This document shows, in pieces, positions 8,314 through 16,377 of a stretch of 52,703 nt of DNA. The position numbers and the translations under genes were made by a program. How positions within the stretch are numbered: the stretch's first letter is position 1; every line of letters begins with the position of its first letter. The notes under the pieces were generated by a model. The model made no database searches and was not told the DNA's origin. It was given only the letters and a program-made list of their open reading frames with translations. Origin of the DNA: Micromonospora noduli (lineage in GTDB: Bacteria > Actinomycetota > Actinomycetes > Mycobacteriales > Micromonosporaceae); assembly GCF_003264365.1 (NCBI RefSeq), contig NZ_PYAK01000040.1, positions 1 through 52,703 of the forward strand, written 5' to 3'.

Positions 8314-8441
8314 CCGGGCTCACCCCCTCAGCGGACCATCCTGCTCACCTCAGCCTAGTCGCGCCGCCCCGCCCGGTACGGCATCGCACACACGGTGCGA
8401 CAGATTGGGATATCGGCCTGATCCCCAGGTTCCGGCGGCGT

Positions 8442-8894
8442 TCAGACCGGGGCGACGCAGAACACGACGTCGAGGTAGTCGGAGCGTTTTGTCCAGTTCG
8501 AGTAGTGGTAATCCATGAAGCCGGGTGCCTGGGCCTCGCACACCGCATCGGCCTGCGCCTCGTCGGCGACGGCCTGTTCGATGCGAGCCAGCACGCGCCA
8601 CGTCCCGGGACCACACGGGGAAATCTCGTACACCACGGTGGCCGCGCCACCGACGTTGCGCACACACTGGCCGGCCTGCACGAACTGCTCGTCGCCGCTC
8701 GCCGTGGCGGTGGGCGTGGCCACTGTCGGGCTCGCTCCCGCGCTGCTCCGCGCCTCTGGCGTGCCGCGCGAACCGGCCCATTCGATCACCTGGAACACCA
8801 CGCCCACGATGCCGGCGATCGCGGCAGCGGCACCCAACCAGCGCAGTAGGGCCCGCAGCGGCCGGCTTGTGGTGGACCCGGTTTCGTCATCCAT
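8442..8894 (-). CDS. Membrane-anchored protein with extracytoplasmic LppU-like domain
   Basis: 150 residues from ATG 8894. A short cytoplasmic N-terminus is followed by one transmembrane helix (about residues 14-36), a Ser/Thr/Ala linker, and a C-terminal domain of about 80 residues. That domain has four cysteines, in AGQCVRN, ISPCGPGTW, DAVCEAQAPG and VVFCVAPV, presumably two disulfides. The pattern recalls the LppU/SCO3897-type extracytoplasmic domain of actinobacterial lipoproteins and kinase-associated proteins; this is recognition only. It appears to be a monocistronic gene of unknown role. Confidence 0.7.
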   Translation of the reverse strand: MDDETGSTTSRPLRALLRWLGAAAAIAGIVGVVFQVIEWAGSRGTPEARSSAGASPTVATPTATASGDEQFVQAGQCVRNVGGAATVVYEISPCGPGTWRVLARIEQAVADEAQADAVCEAQAPGFMDYHYSNWTKRSDYLDVVFCVAPV

Positions 8895-9144
8895 GCTCGC
8901 CTCCGACCCTGCTGCCGGGCAGCCACCGCGATCGCGGCTCCGATCCACCTTCCACATTGACAGGTCGGCACGAGGCACGTCACGCACCCTGGATCGCCAC
9001 CAGAGGCAGCACGACTTCCGCTGCCCGACCTGTCGAACCAGGTCAACTGCCGTCCTCGACGATCATGACCGGTTCTACCCGTCGGCGGCGGCGTCGGATG
9101 TCCGACTAACGCCACTACCCGGCAATGATCGACTCGGGTTCACA
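8895..9144. other. Intergenic region with no recognisable gene
   Basis: This holds the presumed promoter of the 8442-8894 gene, but I see no convincing -35/-10 pair on the minus strand. The TTGACA at about 8958-8963 reads on the plus strand with no suitable gene downstream. Confidence 0.4.
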
Positions 9145-9183
9145 GAAGTCGGGGTGTCCGCAGCGTGCAGACACCCCGACTTC
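9145..9183. terminator. Intergenic hairpin with 14-bp perfect stem
   Basis: GAAGTCGGGGTGTC (9145-9158) pairs with 9170-9183 around an 11-nt loop. It lies 65 nt beyond the glucanase stop on the minus strand and is probably part of its termination region. Confidence 0.65.
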
Positions 9184-9213
9184 ACTGAATCCTGTTGATC
9201 AAGCGCGATCGTC

Positions 9214-9243
9214 GATCGGGGACCGCCGGAGCGGCCCCCGATC
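9214..9243 (-). terminator. Terminator hairpin of the glucanase gene
   Basis: GATCGGGGACCGC (9214-9226) pairs with 9231-9243 with one mismatch and a CGGA loop, starting 5 nt after the stop codon on the minus strand. Followed by the second hairpin at 9145-9183. Confidence 0.7.
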
Positions 9244-9247
9244 AGGG

Positions 9248-12200
9248 CTAGCCGCCGTTGATGACGAACTGCGAGCCCGGCTGAATGACGATGTTGCCGT
9301 CGGCCGAGTTCGTGATGGTCACGTTCGTCAGGTTGGCGTTGCCGCGCGCGCCGCTCATCGCGAGGATGCCGGCACCGTTGACGGACCTGTCGATCCGCAC
9401 GTTGGTGATGGCGACGTTCGGCATGTTGCCGCCGCCGTTCTTGAACTGGATGCCGTCGTACGTGGAGTCGATGATGTCGGTGTCGCGGATGGTGACTCCG
9501 ACGATGTCTCTGGTGGAGGGGAAGAGGGTGATGGCACCGAACTCCTGGTCCTCGTTCCAGAAGGCGCCGCCGGTGCGGTAGAGCCCGTTGTTGGCGATCA
9601 GCGTCGTGCCGGAGAACGGCAGCGGGTCGTGGTCGGTCGCCAGCATGATGCCCGGGTAGTTGGCGGTGTCGTAGATCAGGTTGTTCTCGATCGAGTTGTC
9701 GTAGCCGCCGTAGATGGCGATGCCGTTGGCCCGCCAGGGCAGCTGGATGGTGTTGTTGACGAAGTGGTTGTCGTGGGCGATGTCGACGTTGCGGTCCTTG
9801 ACGTACGGGTTGGCCCAGACGGCGAGCGCGTCGTCACCTGTGGTGCGGAAGGACGAGTTGAACACCCGCGAGTTACGCGTGCCGTTGCTGAAGTTGATGC
9901 CGTCGGCGTACGTGTTGCGGATCCGCATGCCGGTGAACTCCAGCCCGTCGGCCGGCCCCCACAGGTCGGGGATGTTGTCGTAGTCGCGGCCCACCCAGAC
10001 ACCCACGTTGGCGTGCTCGATCCAGACGTTGCTGATCTTCGTGCCGGTGCCGAAGCGACCGTTCAGACCAACGCCACCCTCGGCGTTGCCGTCACCGCCC
10101 CGGATCCGACCCGAGCCGAAGATGGCGATGTCGGAGATCTGGGTGTTCTTGTCGATGTCGAAGCCGAAGTTGCCCTCGTGCGGGTGGTTGATGCCGCCCA
10201 CCACGTTCTGCGGCTCGGTCAGCGTGTAGAGCTGCGAGTGCCACATCCCGGCGCCCCGGATCGTGACGTTGCTGATGCCGACCTGGTTGTGCGTGCCCCG
10301 GTTCAGCGGGTCGTCGGTCAGGATCTTCTGCTCCTGCCGCCACTGCCCGGCGGGGATCCAGACGCAGCTGATGACACCGTTCTGGTCGTCGGTCACCGCA
10401 CGCTGGATCGCGGCGGTGTCGTCGATCCCGTCGTTCGGGACCGCACCGTACGAGGTGATCGAGGTGCAACCGGCCGGCTGGCTCGCCGCCGGCGCCACCT
10501 GCTCCAGATCGATCGTGTCGATGACGTAGAAGGAGGCGGTGTCACCCGAGTCGCGCTGCAACTTGAACCGGGTGCCGGCCGGGTACGACTGCGCCAGCAG
10601 CGCGTTCGACTCGTCGAAGAGCCGTCGGGCGTCGGCCTGCGGGGTGTTGGTCAGCGCCTCCGGCCCGTCGGTGTTGCCGTAGAGCCAGCTGTGCTTCGAC
10701 GACAGTGTCAACTTCCGGGAGAAGACGTCGTTGACGTAGAGGCTGATGGTCGCCTCGATGCCGCCGCCACCGGGGGCGTCCGGGATGGAGTTACGCACGA
10801 CTATGGAGTTGGCCTGGTTGGCCGAGGTGAACTCGACGAACTGACCGGTGCTGCTGAGTCGTACCGACTTGCGGCCCGAGGACTCGCTGGCGAAGTTGGT
10901 GTGCCCGAAGGTGCGCAGCGGGTCGGCCTCCAGCAGCGTGCCCTGGTAACGGCCGGCCTCCGCCTCGTAGGAGACGTACGGGACGGCGGCCCCACGACCG
11001 ACCACTATCGACTGACTGAACGAGTTGTTGGTCTCGTTGGTTTCGGCGACCACGTTTGTGGCGTCGGCGGTGGCGGTGATGGTGGCGCCGCCACTGGTGG
11101 CGGTCCAGCTACCGCTGACCGCCACGGTGACCGTCGCGCCGGCGGCGATCGAGGCGGTGTTGGTGTTGAGCGTGGTGCTGCCCGCCACCAGCCGGGTGAC
11201 AGTTGCCGCGCCGGTCGCGGTGGTGCCCCGGTTGCGAACCGTCACGGTGAAGGTGACGGACGCCCCGACGGCCGGGTTCGGCGGGTTCGAGGCGATGCTG
11301 AGCACCTGGAGGTCGGGGCCCGGGGCCTGCGCCACCACCAGCGGCGACGCGGCCGTGAAGCTGTTGTTGCCGTTGTTCTGCTCGACGATCGTGTTCGCCG
11401 GGTCGACCACCGCCGAGACGGCGTAGCTGCCCATCGGCCGCGTACCCGCGTTGAACGACACTGTGGTCGAGGCGCCCGCGGCGAGCGTGCCCACCGAGGC
11501 GCTGCCGACGACCGCGCCGGCCAGGCTGAAGTTCACAGTGGTCGCACCGGCGGCGGCCGAACCGATGTTCTGCACCACTGCCGAGAGGGTGACCGGGGAG
11601 ACCTCACTGGGCGACGTGGGCGACCAGGTCACCGAGCTGACGACCAGATCCGGGTTGGGTGCCGGGGTGCCGCACACCTCAAGCTCGGCCACCTGGCCGG
11701 ACGGGGCACCGGTGTTGCCGGTGAACCGCAACTGCACGTCCGCGGTGGTCGCGCTGACCGGGATGGTCACCACGTTGCTGCCCTGGGCGAACTGGTAGGC
11801 CGCCGCCGACACCAGACTGGTGTACGAGGACGACGCCTGGTCGCGACCGAGCACCTGGATGGTCTGGGTACGGGTGCCCCAGGCCGGGTCGGGGTTGAGC
11901 TTCACAGTGACACCGGATATGGAGTGGTTCGCGCCGAGCGCCACGGTCAGGTTCTGCGGGTAGCTCGCCGCGCCCTCCCAGTAGGTGGTGAGCTGCCCGT
12001 CGTTCGCCTTGTCAGGGGTGAAGCTGAAGGTGGAGCCGCTCGCCGTCATGCTCTTGCCCTGCGCCACGTTGGTGCAGGCCGGCGGGTTGCTGCCGGTGCG
12101 GGTGACGGTGTTGCTGTTGCCGGAGAGGTTGCCGGCGCCGTCGCGGGCCCGGACGTAGTAGGACACGGTCGCCGTCGCCGGTTGGGTGTCCTGGTAGGTG

Positions 12201-13222
12201 AGGACGGTGCCGAGCGTGGCGATCAGACTGCCGCCCCGGTAGACGTTGTAGCCGGCGAGCCCGCTGCCACCGGAGTCGGTGGAGGCCCCCCAGTTGAGCG
12301 TGATCGTGCTTCCCGACGTGCTGTGCGACAGCGTCCCCGGGACGCTCGGCGCGGTGGTGTCACCGCTGCCGGTACGGGTCACCGTGTTGCTGTTGCCGGA
12401 GAGGTTGCCGGCGGCGTCACGGGCCCGGACGTGGTACGACACGGTCGCCGTGGCCGGCTGGGTGTCGTTGAAGGTGGTCACGTTGCCGATGGACTGGAGG
12501 AACGCGCCGTTGCGGTAGACGTCGTAGCCGGCGATGCCGCTGCCGCCCGCGTTGTCGGTCGACGCGACCCAGTTGAGGCTGATGGTGGTGCCCGACTGGG
12601 TGTAGGACAGGTTGCCGGGAACGCTCGGCGCGGTGGTGTCGGGGGTGGTGCCGCCGCTGCCGTACACCTCCAGCTCGGAGAGCTGCCCGGCCGGCCAGCC
12701 GCTGTTGGCGGTGATGGTGATCCGGACGTAGCGGGTGGAGGTCGAGCTGAAGTTGATCGTGACGGTGCTGCCGCTGGCGGGGTTGAAGGTGTACGTCTGC
12801 GACCCGACCAGATCGGTGAAGGACGAACCGTTGGTGCTGCCCCGCACGCTCAGCGTCTGCGTCCGGGTTCCCCAACCGGAGGTCGGCAGCTTCAGCACTA
12901 CCTGGTTGACGCTCTGCGATGAGCCGAGATCGACCTGCACCCACTGCGGGAACGCGTTGTTGACGCTCTCCCAGTAGCTGCCCGCGTTGCCGTCGACGAC
13001 CTTCGACGAGTCGTAGACGTCGGCGTGGCCGCTCTCCTGGGTGGGACGGCCCTGGGCGAGGTTGGTGGCCGCCGGTGCGAAGCCGGTGCTCGGTGCGGCG
13101 GCCGGGTCGGCCGGGCGCGCGGCGGCGGCCGGGTTCGCGAGGGCCGTCGCCCCGGCCGTCGCGATCAGCGCGGCGGCGGCCGTGGCCGCCACCATCCTGA
13201 ACAGATTCGTTCGTCTCATCAC
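9248..13222 (-). CDS. Secreted multidomain alpha-1,3-glucanase (mutanase, GH87)
   Basis: 1324 residues. Signal peptide 1-36. Then an F5/8-type C (CBM32-like) domain 51-188, two fibronectin III repeats (196-285, 289-377) that are near duplicates at DNA level, a second F5/8-type domain 383-517, two CARDB repeats (523-630, 635-741), and a CBM6/35-like domain 750-910 with TFGHTNFASESSGRKSV, as found at the front of mycodextranases. A right-handed beta-helix follows from 918 to the end. D1107 (YADGINFSN) and D1130-D1131 (TTGDDALAVW) keep the spacing of the essential aspartates of characterised GH87 alpha-1,3-glucanases. It would hydrolyse alpha-1,3-glucan of fungal walls or bacterial biofilm outside the cell. 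It has its own promoter and terminators. Confidence 0.9.
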   Translation of the reverse strand: MMRRTNLFRMVAATAAAALIATAGATALANPAAAARPADPAAAPSTGFAPAATNLAQGRPTQESGHADVYDSSKVVDGNAGSYWESVNNAFPQWVQVDLGSSQSVNQVVLKLPTSGWGTRTQTLSVRGSTNGSSFTDLVGSQTYTFNPASGSTVTINFSSTSTRYVRITITANSGWPAGQLSELEVYGSGGTTPDTTAPSVPGNLSYTQSGTTISLNWVASTDNAGGSGIAGYDVYRNGAFLQSIGNVTTFNDTQPATATVSYHVRARDAAGNLSGNSNTVTRTGSGDTTAPSVPGTLSHSTSGSTITLNWGASTDSGGSGLAGYNVYRGGSLIATLGTVLTYQDTQPATATVSYYVRARDGAGNLSGNSNTVTRTGSNPPACTNVAQGKSMTASGSTFSFTPDKANDGQLTTYWEGAASYPQNLTVALGANHSISGVTVKLNPDPAWGTRTQTIQVLGRDQASSSYTSLVSAAAYQFAQGSNVVTIPVSATTADVQLRFTGNTGAPSGQVAELEVCGTPAPNPDLVVSSVTWSPTSPSEVSPVTLSAVVQNIGSAAAGATTVNFSLAGAVVGSASVGTLAAGASTTVSFNAGTRPMGSYAVSAVVDPANTIVEQNNGNNSFTAASPLVVAQAPGPDLQVLSIASNPPNPAVGASVTFTVTVRNRGTTATGAATVTRLVAGSTTLNTNTASIAAGATVTVAVSGSWTATSGGATITATADATNVVAETNETNNSFSQSIVVGRGAAVPYVSYEAEAGRYQGTLLEADPLRTFGHTNFASESSGRKSVRLSSTGQFVEFTSANQANSIVVRNSIPDAPGGGGIEATISLYVNDVFSRKLTLSSKHSWLYGNTDGPEALTNTPQADARRLFDESNALLAQSYPAGTRFKLQRDSGDTASFYVIDTIDLEQVAPAASQPAGCTSITSYGAVPNDGIDDTAAIQRAVTDDQNGVISCVWIPAGQWRQEQKILTDDPLNRGTHNQVGISNVTIRGAGMWHSQLYTLTEPQNVVGGINHPHEGNFGFDIDKNTQISDIAIFGSGRIRGGDGNAEGGVGLNGRFGTGTKISNVWIEHANVGVWVGRDYDNIPDLWGPADGLEFTGMRIRNTYADGINFSNGTRNSRVFNSSFRTTGDDALAVWANPYVKDRNVDIAHDNHFVNNTIQLPWRANGIAIYGGYDNSIENNLIYDTANYPGIMLATDHDPLPFSGTTLIANNGLYRTGGAFWNEDQEFGAITLFPSTRDIVGVTIRDTDIIDSTYDGIQFKNGGGNMPNVAITNVRIDRSVNGAGILAMSGARGNANLTNVTITNSADGNIVIQPGSQFVINGG

Positions 13223-13389
13223 TGTCCTTGTCGTCGGGGGACGGTTGCCGCGGTGGCTGGACCACGGGGGTGGAGGTGCGGCGGTGCAGCGCCGGCCGAC
13301 GCGAGCGGGCCGGTGTGGGGAGAGACGGGGTGGTACGCGCGGCGCGGGGGCGCCGCTCGTCCTGGAAACACCAGATGGGTACGACCATC

Positions 13390-13414
13390 AACGGGCCTCC
13401 CCAGGAGGCCCGTT
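13390..13414 (-). other. GC-rich hairpin in the glucanase 5' leader
   Basis: Perfect 11-bp stem (13390-13400 with 13404-13414) and 3-nt loop, about 170 nt before the glucanase ATG and inside the predicted 250-nt leader. It could be an mRNA-stabilising structure or an attenuator; no U-tract follows. Confidence 0.55.
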
Positions 13415-13470
13415 GAATCTTCCGAGAGCATGCACAGAACCGTGCACTTCTTTGTCGAAATCTTGCGTTA

Positions 13471-13510
13471 CTTTGGCCCAAAGGTTACTGACGTGCTACG
13501 AGAGCGTCAA
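13471..13510 (-). promoter_or_regulatory. Promoter and operator-like palindrome of the glucanase gene
   Basis: On the minus strand TTGACG (13510-13505), a 17-nt spacer and TAACCT (13487-13482) make a good vegetative promoter. The 13-bp palindrome CTTTGG-C-CCAAAG (13471-13483) begins at the last bases of the -10 and covers the expected transcription start, the usual place for a LacI- or GntR-type repressor. The regulator is not encoded next to it. Confidence 0.65.
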
Positions 13511-13580
13511 CACTTCGACCACCGTGACTATTGACGGACTTGTCTGCCCTGAGGGCCGCCACCCCTGCCCACCTGCCCAC

Positions 13581-13636
13581 AATTTCGGGGAAGGTGCCGC
13601 CTCCCGACGACTGGAGGCCACACCTTCCCCGAAGTT
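13581..13636. terminator. Long hairpin after the minus-strand GNAT gene
   Basis: TTCGGGGAAGGTG (13584-13596) pairs exactly with 13621-13633, extended by further pairs outward to 13581/13636; an inner GCCTCC/GGAGGC stem (13599-13604 with 13613-13618) extends it inward. It lies 15 nt past the GNAT stop. Confidence 0.7.
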
Positions 13637-13650
13637 GCACGGATCTTGCG

Positions 13651-14220
13651 TCAGGTCGTGCGGGAACGATCAGGCATCTGTGCGGTCAGCACGAAGGTCT
13701 CCAGCAGCTCCCCGCCATACCAGTCGGTGCGCTGACCGACATGTCTCATGCCCAGCCTCCGAGCGACCGCCATCGACGGCTCGTTGCTCGGCGACACGAC
13801 CGCGTAGATCTCCCGGGTACCGGCGGCGAACTCCCGGGCCACCGCCGCGTGGGCCGCCTCGGTGGCGTAGCCGTGGCCCCACGCGTCCGGGTGCAGGTGC
13901 CAGCCCACCTCGATGTCGTCGGTCCGGCGCGACTCGTCGCGCCCCGGCAGCGGCTTGAGCAACACGGTGCCCACCACCTGACCCGTCTCGCGTACCTCGA
14001 TCGCCCAGGTGCCGTACCGACCGCCGTCGTCGGCGTGCCGCTCCTGCCAGATCCGCAACCGCTCGACGGCCTGGGCCGGGTTGGTCATCGGCAGACCGGA
14101 CGCCATACCCAGATAGCGGCTGACCTCGGGACGCGAGTAGATGTCGTAGATCCGGGCCAGATCGGCCGGATCGTCGGTCCAATCGCGCAGGATCAGGCGT
14201 TCGGTGGTGAGAACAGTCAT
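13651..14220 (-). CDS. GNAT acetyltransferase of the RimJ/RimL type
   Basis: 189 residues from ATG 14220. It begins TVLTTERLILRDWTDDPADL, the standard opening of Acetyltransf_3/RimJ-like proteins. Later come IEVGWHLHPDAWGHGYATEA, with the acetyl-CoA loop as G-H-G-Y-A, and VVSPSNEPSMAVARRLGMRH. The family acetylates N-termini of ribosomal proteins, antibiotics or small amines; the substrate here is unknown. It diverges from the YihY gene, with about 50 nt between the two starts, and is terminated by the hairpin at 13581-13636. Confidence 0.88.
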   Translation of the reverse strand: MTVLTTERLILRDWTDDPADLARIYDIYSRPEVSRYLGMASGLPMTNPAQAVERLRIWQERHADDGGRYGTWAIEVRETGQVVGTVLLKPLPGRDESRRTDDIEVGWHLHPDAWGHGYATEAAHAAVAREFAAGTREIYAVVSPSNEPSMAVARRLGMRHVGQRTDWYGGELLETFVLTAQMPDRSRTT

Positions 14221-14271
14221 GACCGGCGATCTTAAGGAGTGACGGCCCCGGCGACAGGGAAGGAGGATCCG

Positions 14272-15114
14272 ATGGGCAACGGATGGCAGCGCGCGAAACG
14301 GATCACCACTGCCGCGTTCCGTCCGGTGCGCGGACGGGACCTGTCGCTGCACGCCGCCGCGATCACCTTCTACGGGGCGATCGCCGTGGTGCCGGTCGCC
14401 CTGCTGGCGATCTGGCTCACCGCACTGGTGGCCGGCGCGGACCGGGTACGCCGGCTCACCTCGTACGCCGTGGAGGCCCTGCCCACCGCGATCGGCGCGC
14501 CCCGGGCGGTGGAGGCGCTGGTCGACGCCGGGGTGGGGTTGACCCCGTTGCTGGCGCTGGCCTCCCTGCTGCCGGCCTCGCTGTACGGCGAGGGCCTGCG
14601 CCGGGCGTTCGTCTCGGTGGCCGCGCCCCGCTCCGACGAGCACCTGGTCGGCTGGCGGGGCCGGCTCCTGCTACTGCCACTGCTCGCGCCGGCCCCCGCG
14701 CTGCTGCTGTCGATCCTGCTGGCGCTCCCGCTCACCACCCGCCTCGTACGCCAGGGCGGTTGGCTCGGTGTGCTCGGCGTGGTGCTGTCGTTCCTGGGGG
14801 TCTGGCTGGTGCTGACGCCGGTGCTGATGTGGGTGTTCCGGGTCGTCGGGCCGGCCTCACCGGACTGGCTCTCCACCCTCGGGGTCGGGTCGTTCACCGC
14901 GGCGAACCTCTCCGGCTTCCTGCACGGCTTCGTGCTCTTCGCCTCGCTCCCGCTGGACCTGGGAGTGCCCTTCGGCGGCTTCGACGACATCGGCGCCGGC
15001 GTGGCCGTCCTCCTCTGGCTCTACCTGTTCCACGTGATCGTCCTGGCCGGCTACTCCGCCACCCTGGCCCTCTCCCACTGGCGCACCACCCCCACCCCCA
15101 CCCCGCCGGGTTGA
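14272..15114 (+). CDS. YihY/BrkB family inner-membrane protein
   Basis: 280 residues from ATG 14272, preceded by GGAAGGAGG at 14258-14266; a GTG at 14239 has no usable ribosome site. The N-terminus LSLHAAAITFYGAIAVVPVA matches the first helix of YihY/BrkB/YhjD proteins. Six hydrophobic segments are visible, with SLYGEGLRRAFVSV in the loop after the second. The family is of uncertain role; one member was formerly misnamed ribonuclease BN, and mycobacterial YhjD is linked to lipid export. The C-terminus is a Pro/Thr tail, and the stop codon TGA is the first triplet of the hairpin stem at 15112. Confidence 0.85.
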   Translation: MGNGWQRAKRITTAAFRPVRGRDLSLHAAAITFYGAIAVVPVALLAIWLTALVAGADRVRRLTSYAVEALPTAIGAPRAVEALVDAGVGLTPLLALASLLPASLYGEGLRRAFVSVAAPRSDEHLVGWRGRLLLLPLLAPAPALLLSILLALPLTTRLVRQGGWLGVLGVVLSFLGVWLVLTPVLMWVFRVVGPASPDWLSTLGVGSFTAANLSGFLHGFVLFASLPLDLGVPFGGFDDIGAGVAVLLWLYLFHVIVLAGYSATLALSHWRTTPTPTPPG

Positions 15115-15167
15115 TCAAGAGGTTTGCGTCACCGGGAGGGCACTCCTTGACGCAAACCTCTTGATCA
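15112..15167. repeat. Hairpin element, copy A: 20-bp stem shared with copy at 21483
   Basis: TGATCAAGAGGTTTGCGTCA (15112-15131), a 16-nt loop, exact complement at 15148-15167. The first three bases are the stop codon of the YihY gene. A C-rich tract precedes and a G-rich tract follows. It lies between convergent genes, so it probably ends both transcripts. Confidence 0.85.
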
Positions 15168-15169
15168 CC

Positions 15170-15194
15170 GGGGGTGGGGCAGGGGGTTAGGGGG
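15170..15194 (+). other. G-quadruplex-type tract beside hairpin copy A
   Basis: Four runs of 4-5 G separated by T, CA and TTA on the plus strand. It covers the last codon and stop of the ABC permease gene, which reads C-rich on its own strand. Confidence 0.7.
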
Positions 15195-16377
15195 TGGAGA
15201 GGGCTTCGGTGGGGGTTAGGCGGGCGGCTCGGATTGACGGGTAAACGCCGGCGATCACCCCTACCAGGAGGGCGCCGGCTATGCCGCCTACCACCGCGGT
15301 CAGTGGAATCGTGGGCGGCCAGCCCTGGTAGCTGGCGTAGCCGACAGTGGCGAGCACCCCCAGCGCCGCCCCGGCGGCACCGCCGAGGACGCTGAGCAGC
15401 ACCGACTCGGTGAGGAACTGCACCCGGATCTGGCCGCGGTTCGCGCCGAGCGCCCGGCGCAGGCCGATCTCCCGACGGCGCTCCAGCACCGAGATGACCA
15501 TCGTGTTGGCCACGCCGATCCCGCCGACCAGCAGGGCGACCGCCGCCAACCCGAGGAACAGCGCGGAGAAGCTGTCCTCGGTGGCCCGTTTCGCGGCGAG
15601 CGCGTCGGAGGGGCGGCTGACCTGGACCAGCCCGGGCAACTGCGGGTTGAGGGTGGCCGGCAGCACGGCACGGACGTCCTCCAACGCGTCCTCCCTGGCC
15701 CGCAGGTAGACGACAGTGGGGTGACCGTCGAAGCCGAGCATGGCCTTGGCGGCGTCCCACCCGACCAGCACCGAGCGGTCGAGATCCGGGGAGAGCGGCA
15801 ACGGGTCCAGGATGCCGATCACTGTGAACCAGCGCTCGCCGATGAACACCTGGGGTGGTTGCCGGGGGTCCACAGTGGCGAAGCCGAGCCGGCTCGCCGC
15901 GACGTAGCCGAGGACGGCGGTCGGCAGCCCGGCCGAGCCGGCGTCGAGGGCCCGCCCGCTGCGGATCCGGCCGTTGACAGTCCCCAACAGGTCCGGCCGG
16001 GACGCGAGCACGGTGAGCCCGGACGTGTCGTACCGGTCCAGCAGGTCGTTGCGGCGCACGGCGGTGTGGGTGTTCGCGACCGCGCTCGCCGTGTGCACCG
16101 GCCCGATCCGCGACGCCATGGCGGCGGCGTCCTCGGGCAGGAGGACTGGCGGGTTCTGATCCGGCACGGGCTCGGCCCGCAGCAGGTTGGTGCCGAGGGC
16201 GGAGAGCTGGTCCATCAGGTCGCGCTGGCTGGACGCGGGGATACCCACCACGACGACCAACGTGGCAATGCCGATGGAGATGCCCAGGGCGGAGAGGACG
16301 GCCCGCATCCGGCGGGTGGTCAGGCCGAGCAGACCGAGCCGGAGTACGTCGGCCGGGGCGAGCCGGGTCGCGCTCAT
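15187..16377 (-). CDS. FtsX-like ABC transporter permease (MacB type)
   Basis: 396 residues. One N-terminal transmembrane helix (LSALGISIGIATLVVVVGIP, about 28-48) is followed by a periplasmic-type MacB core domain of about 210 residues. Three C-terminal helices then follow: FSALFLGLAAVALLVGGIGV, the segment after the coupling helix, and VVGGIAGALLVGVIAGVYPS. NTMVISVLERRREIGLRRALGA is the classical FtsX/MacB cytoplasmic motif. It overlaps the ATPase gene by 4 nt (ATGA). With the ATPase, adaptor and lipoprotein it forms a mechanotransmission-type exporter, typically for antimicrobial peptides, lipids or lipoproteins; the substrate is unknown. Confidence 0.92.
   Translation of the reverse strand: MSATRLAPADVLRLGLLGLTTRRMRAVLSALGISIGIATLVVVVGIPASSQRDLMDQLSALGTNLLRAEPVPDQNPPVLLPEDAAAMASRIGPVHTASAVANTHTAVRRNDLLDRYDTSGLTVLASRPDLLGTVNGRIRSGRALDAGSAGLPTAVLGYVAASRLGFATVDPRQPPQVFIGERWFTVIGILDPLPLSPDLDRSVLVGWDAAKAMLGFDGHPTVVYLRAREDALEDVRAVLPATLNPQLPGLVQVSRPSDALAAKRATEDSFSALFLGLAAVALLVGGIGVANTMVISVLERRREIGLRRALGANRGQIRVQFLTESVLLSVLGGAAGAALGVLATVGYASYQGWPPTIPLTAVVGGIAGALLVGVIAGVYPSIRAARLTPTEALSTP

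Noticed and set aside
8958..8986. Plus-strand promoter with TTGACA
   Set aside because: No plausible plus-strand gene follows and no -10 at proper distance was found.
9125..12922. 1265-codon plus-strand frame opposite the glucanase
   Set aside because: High-GC third-position bias makes the antisense frame of a long gene open. The translation is Val/Gly/Asp/Arg repeats without a family, while the minus strand has signal peptide, domains and catalytic residues.
12417..13481. Minus-strand frame starting in the glucanase leader (MVVPIWCFQDE...)
   Set aside because: Shifted frame over the leader and N-terminal glucanase modules, Arg/Pro-rich with no domain; only its first 80 codons are outside the gene and they look non-coding.
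13651..14643. Long N-terminal extension of the RimJ-like GNAT upstream of 14220
   Set aside because: The extra codons are antisense to the YihY gene and Arg/Gly-rich; MTVLTTERLILRDW is the normal family start.
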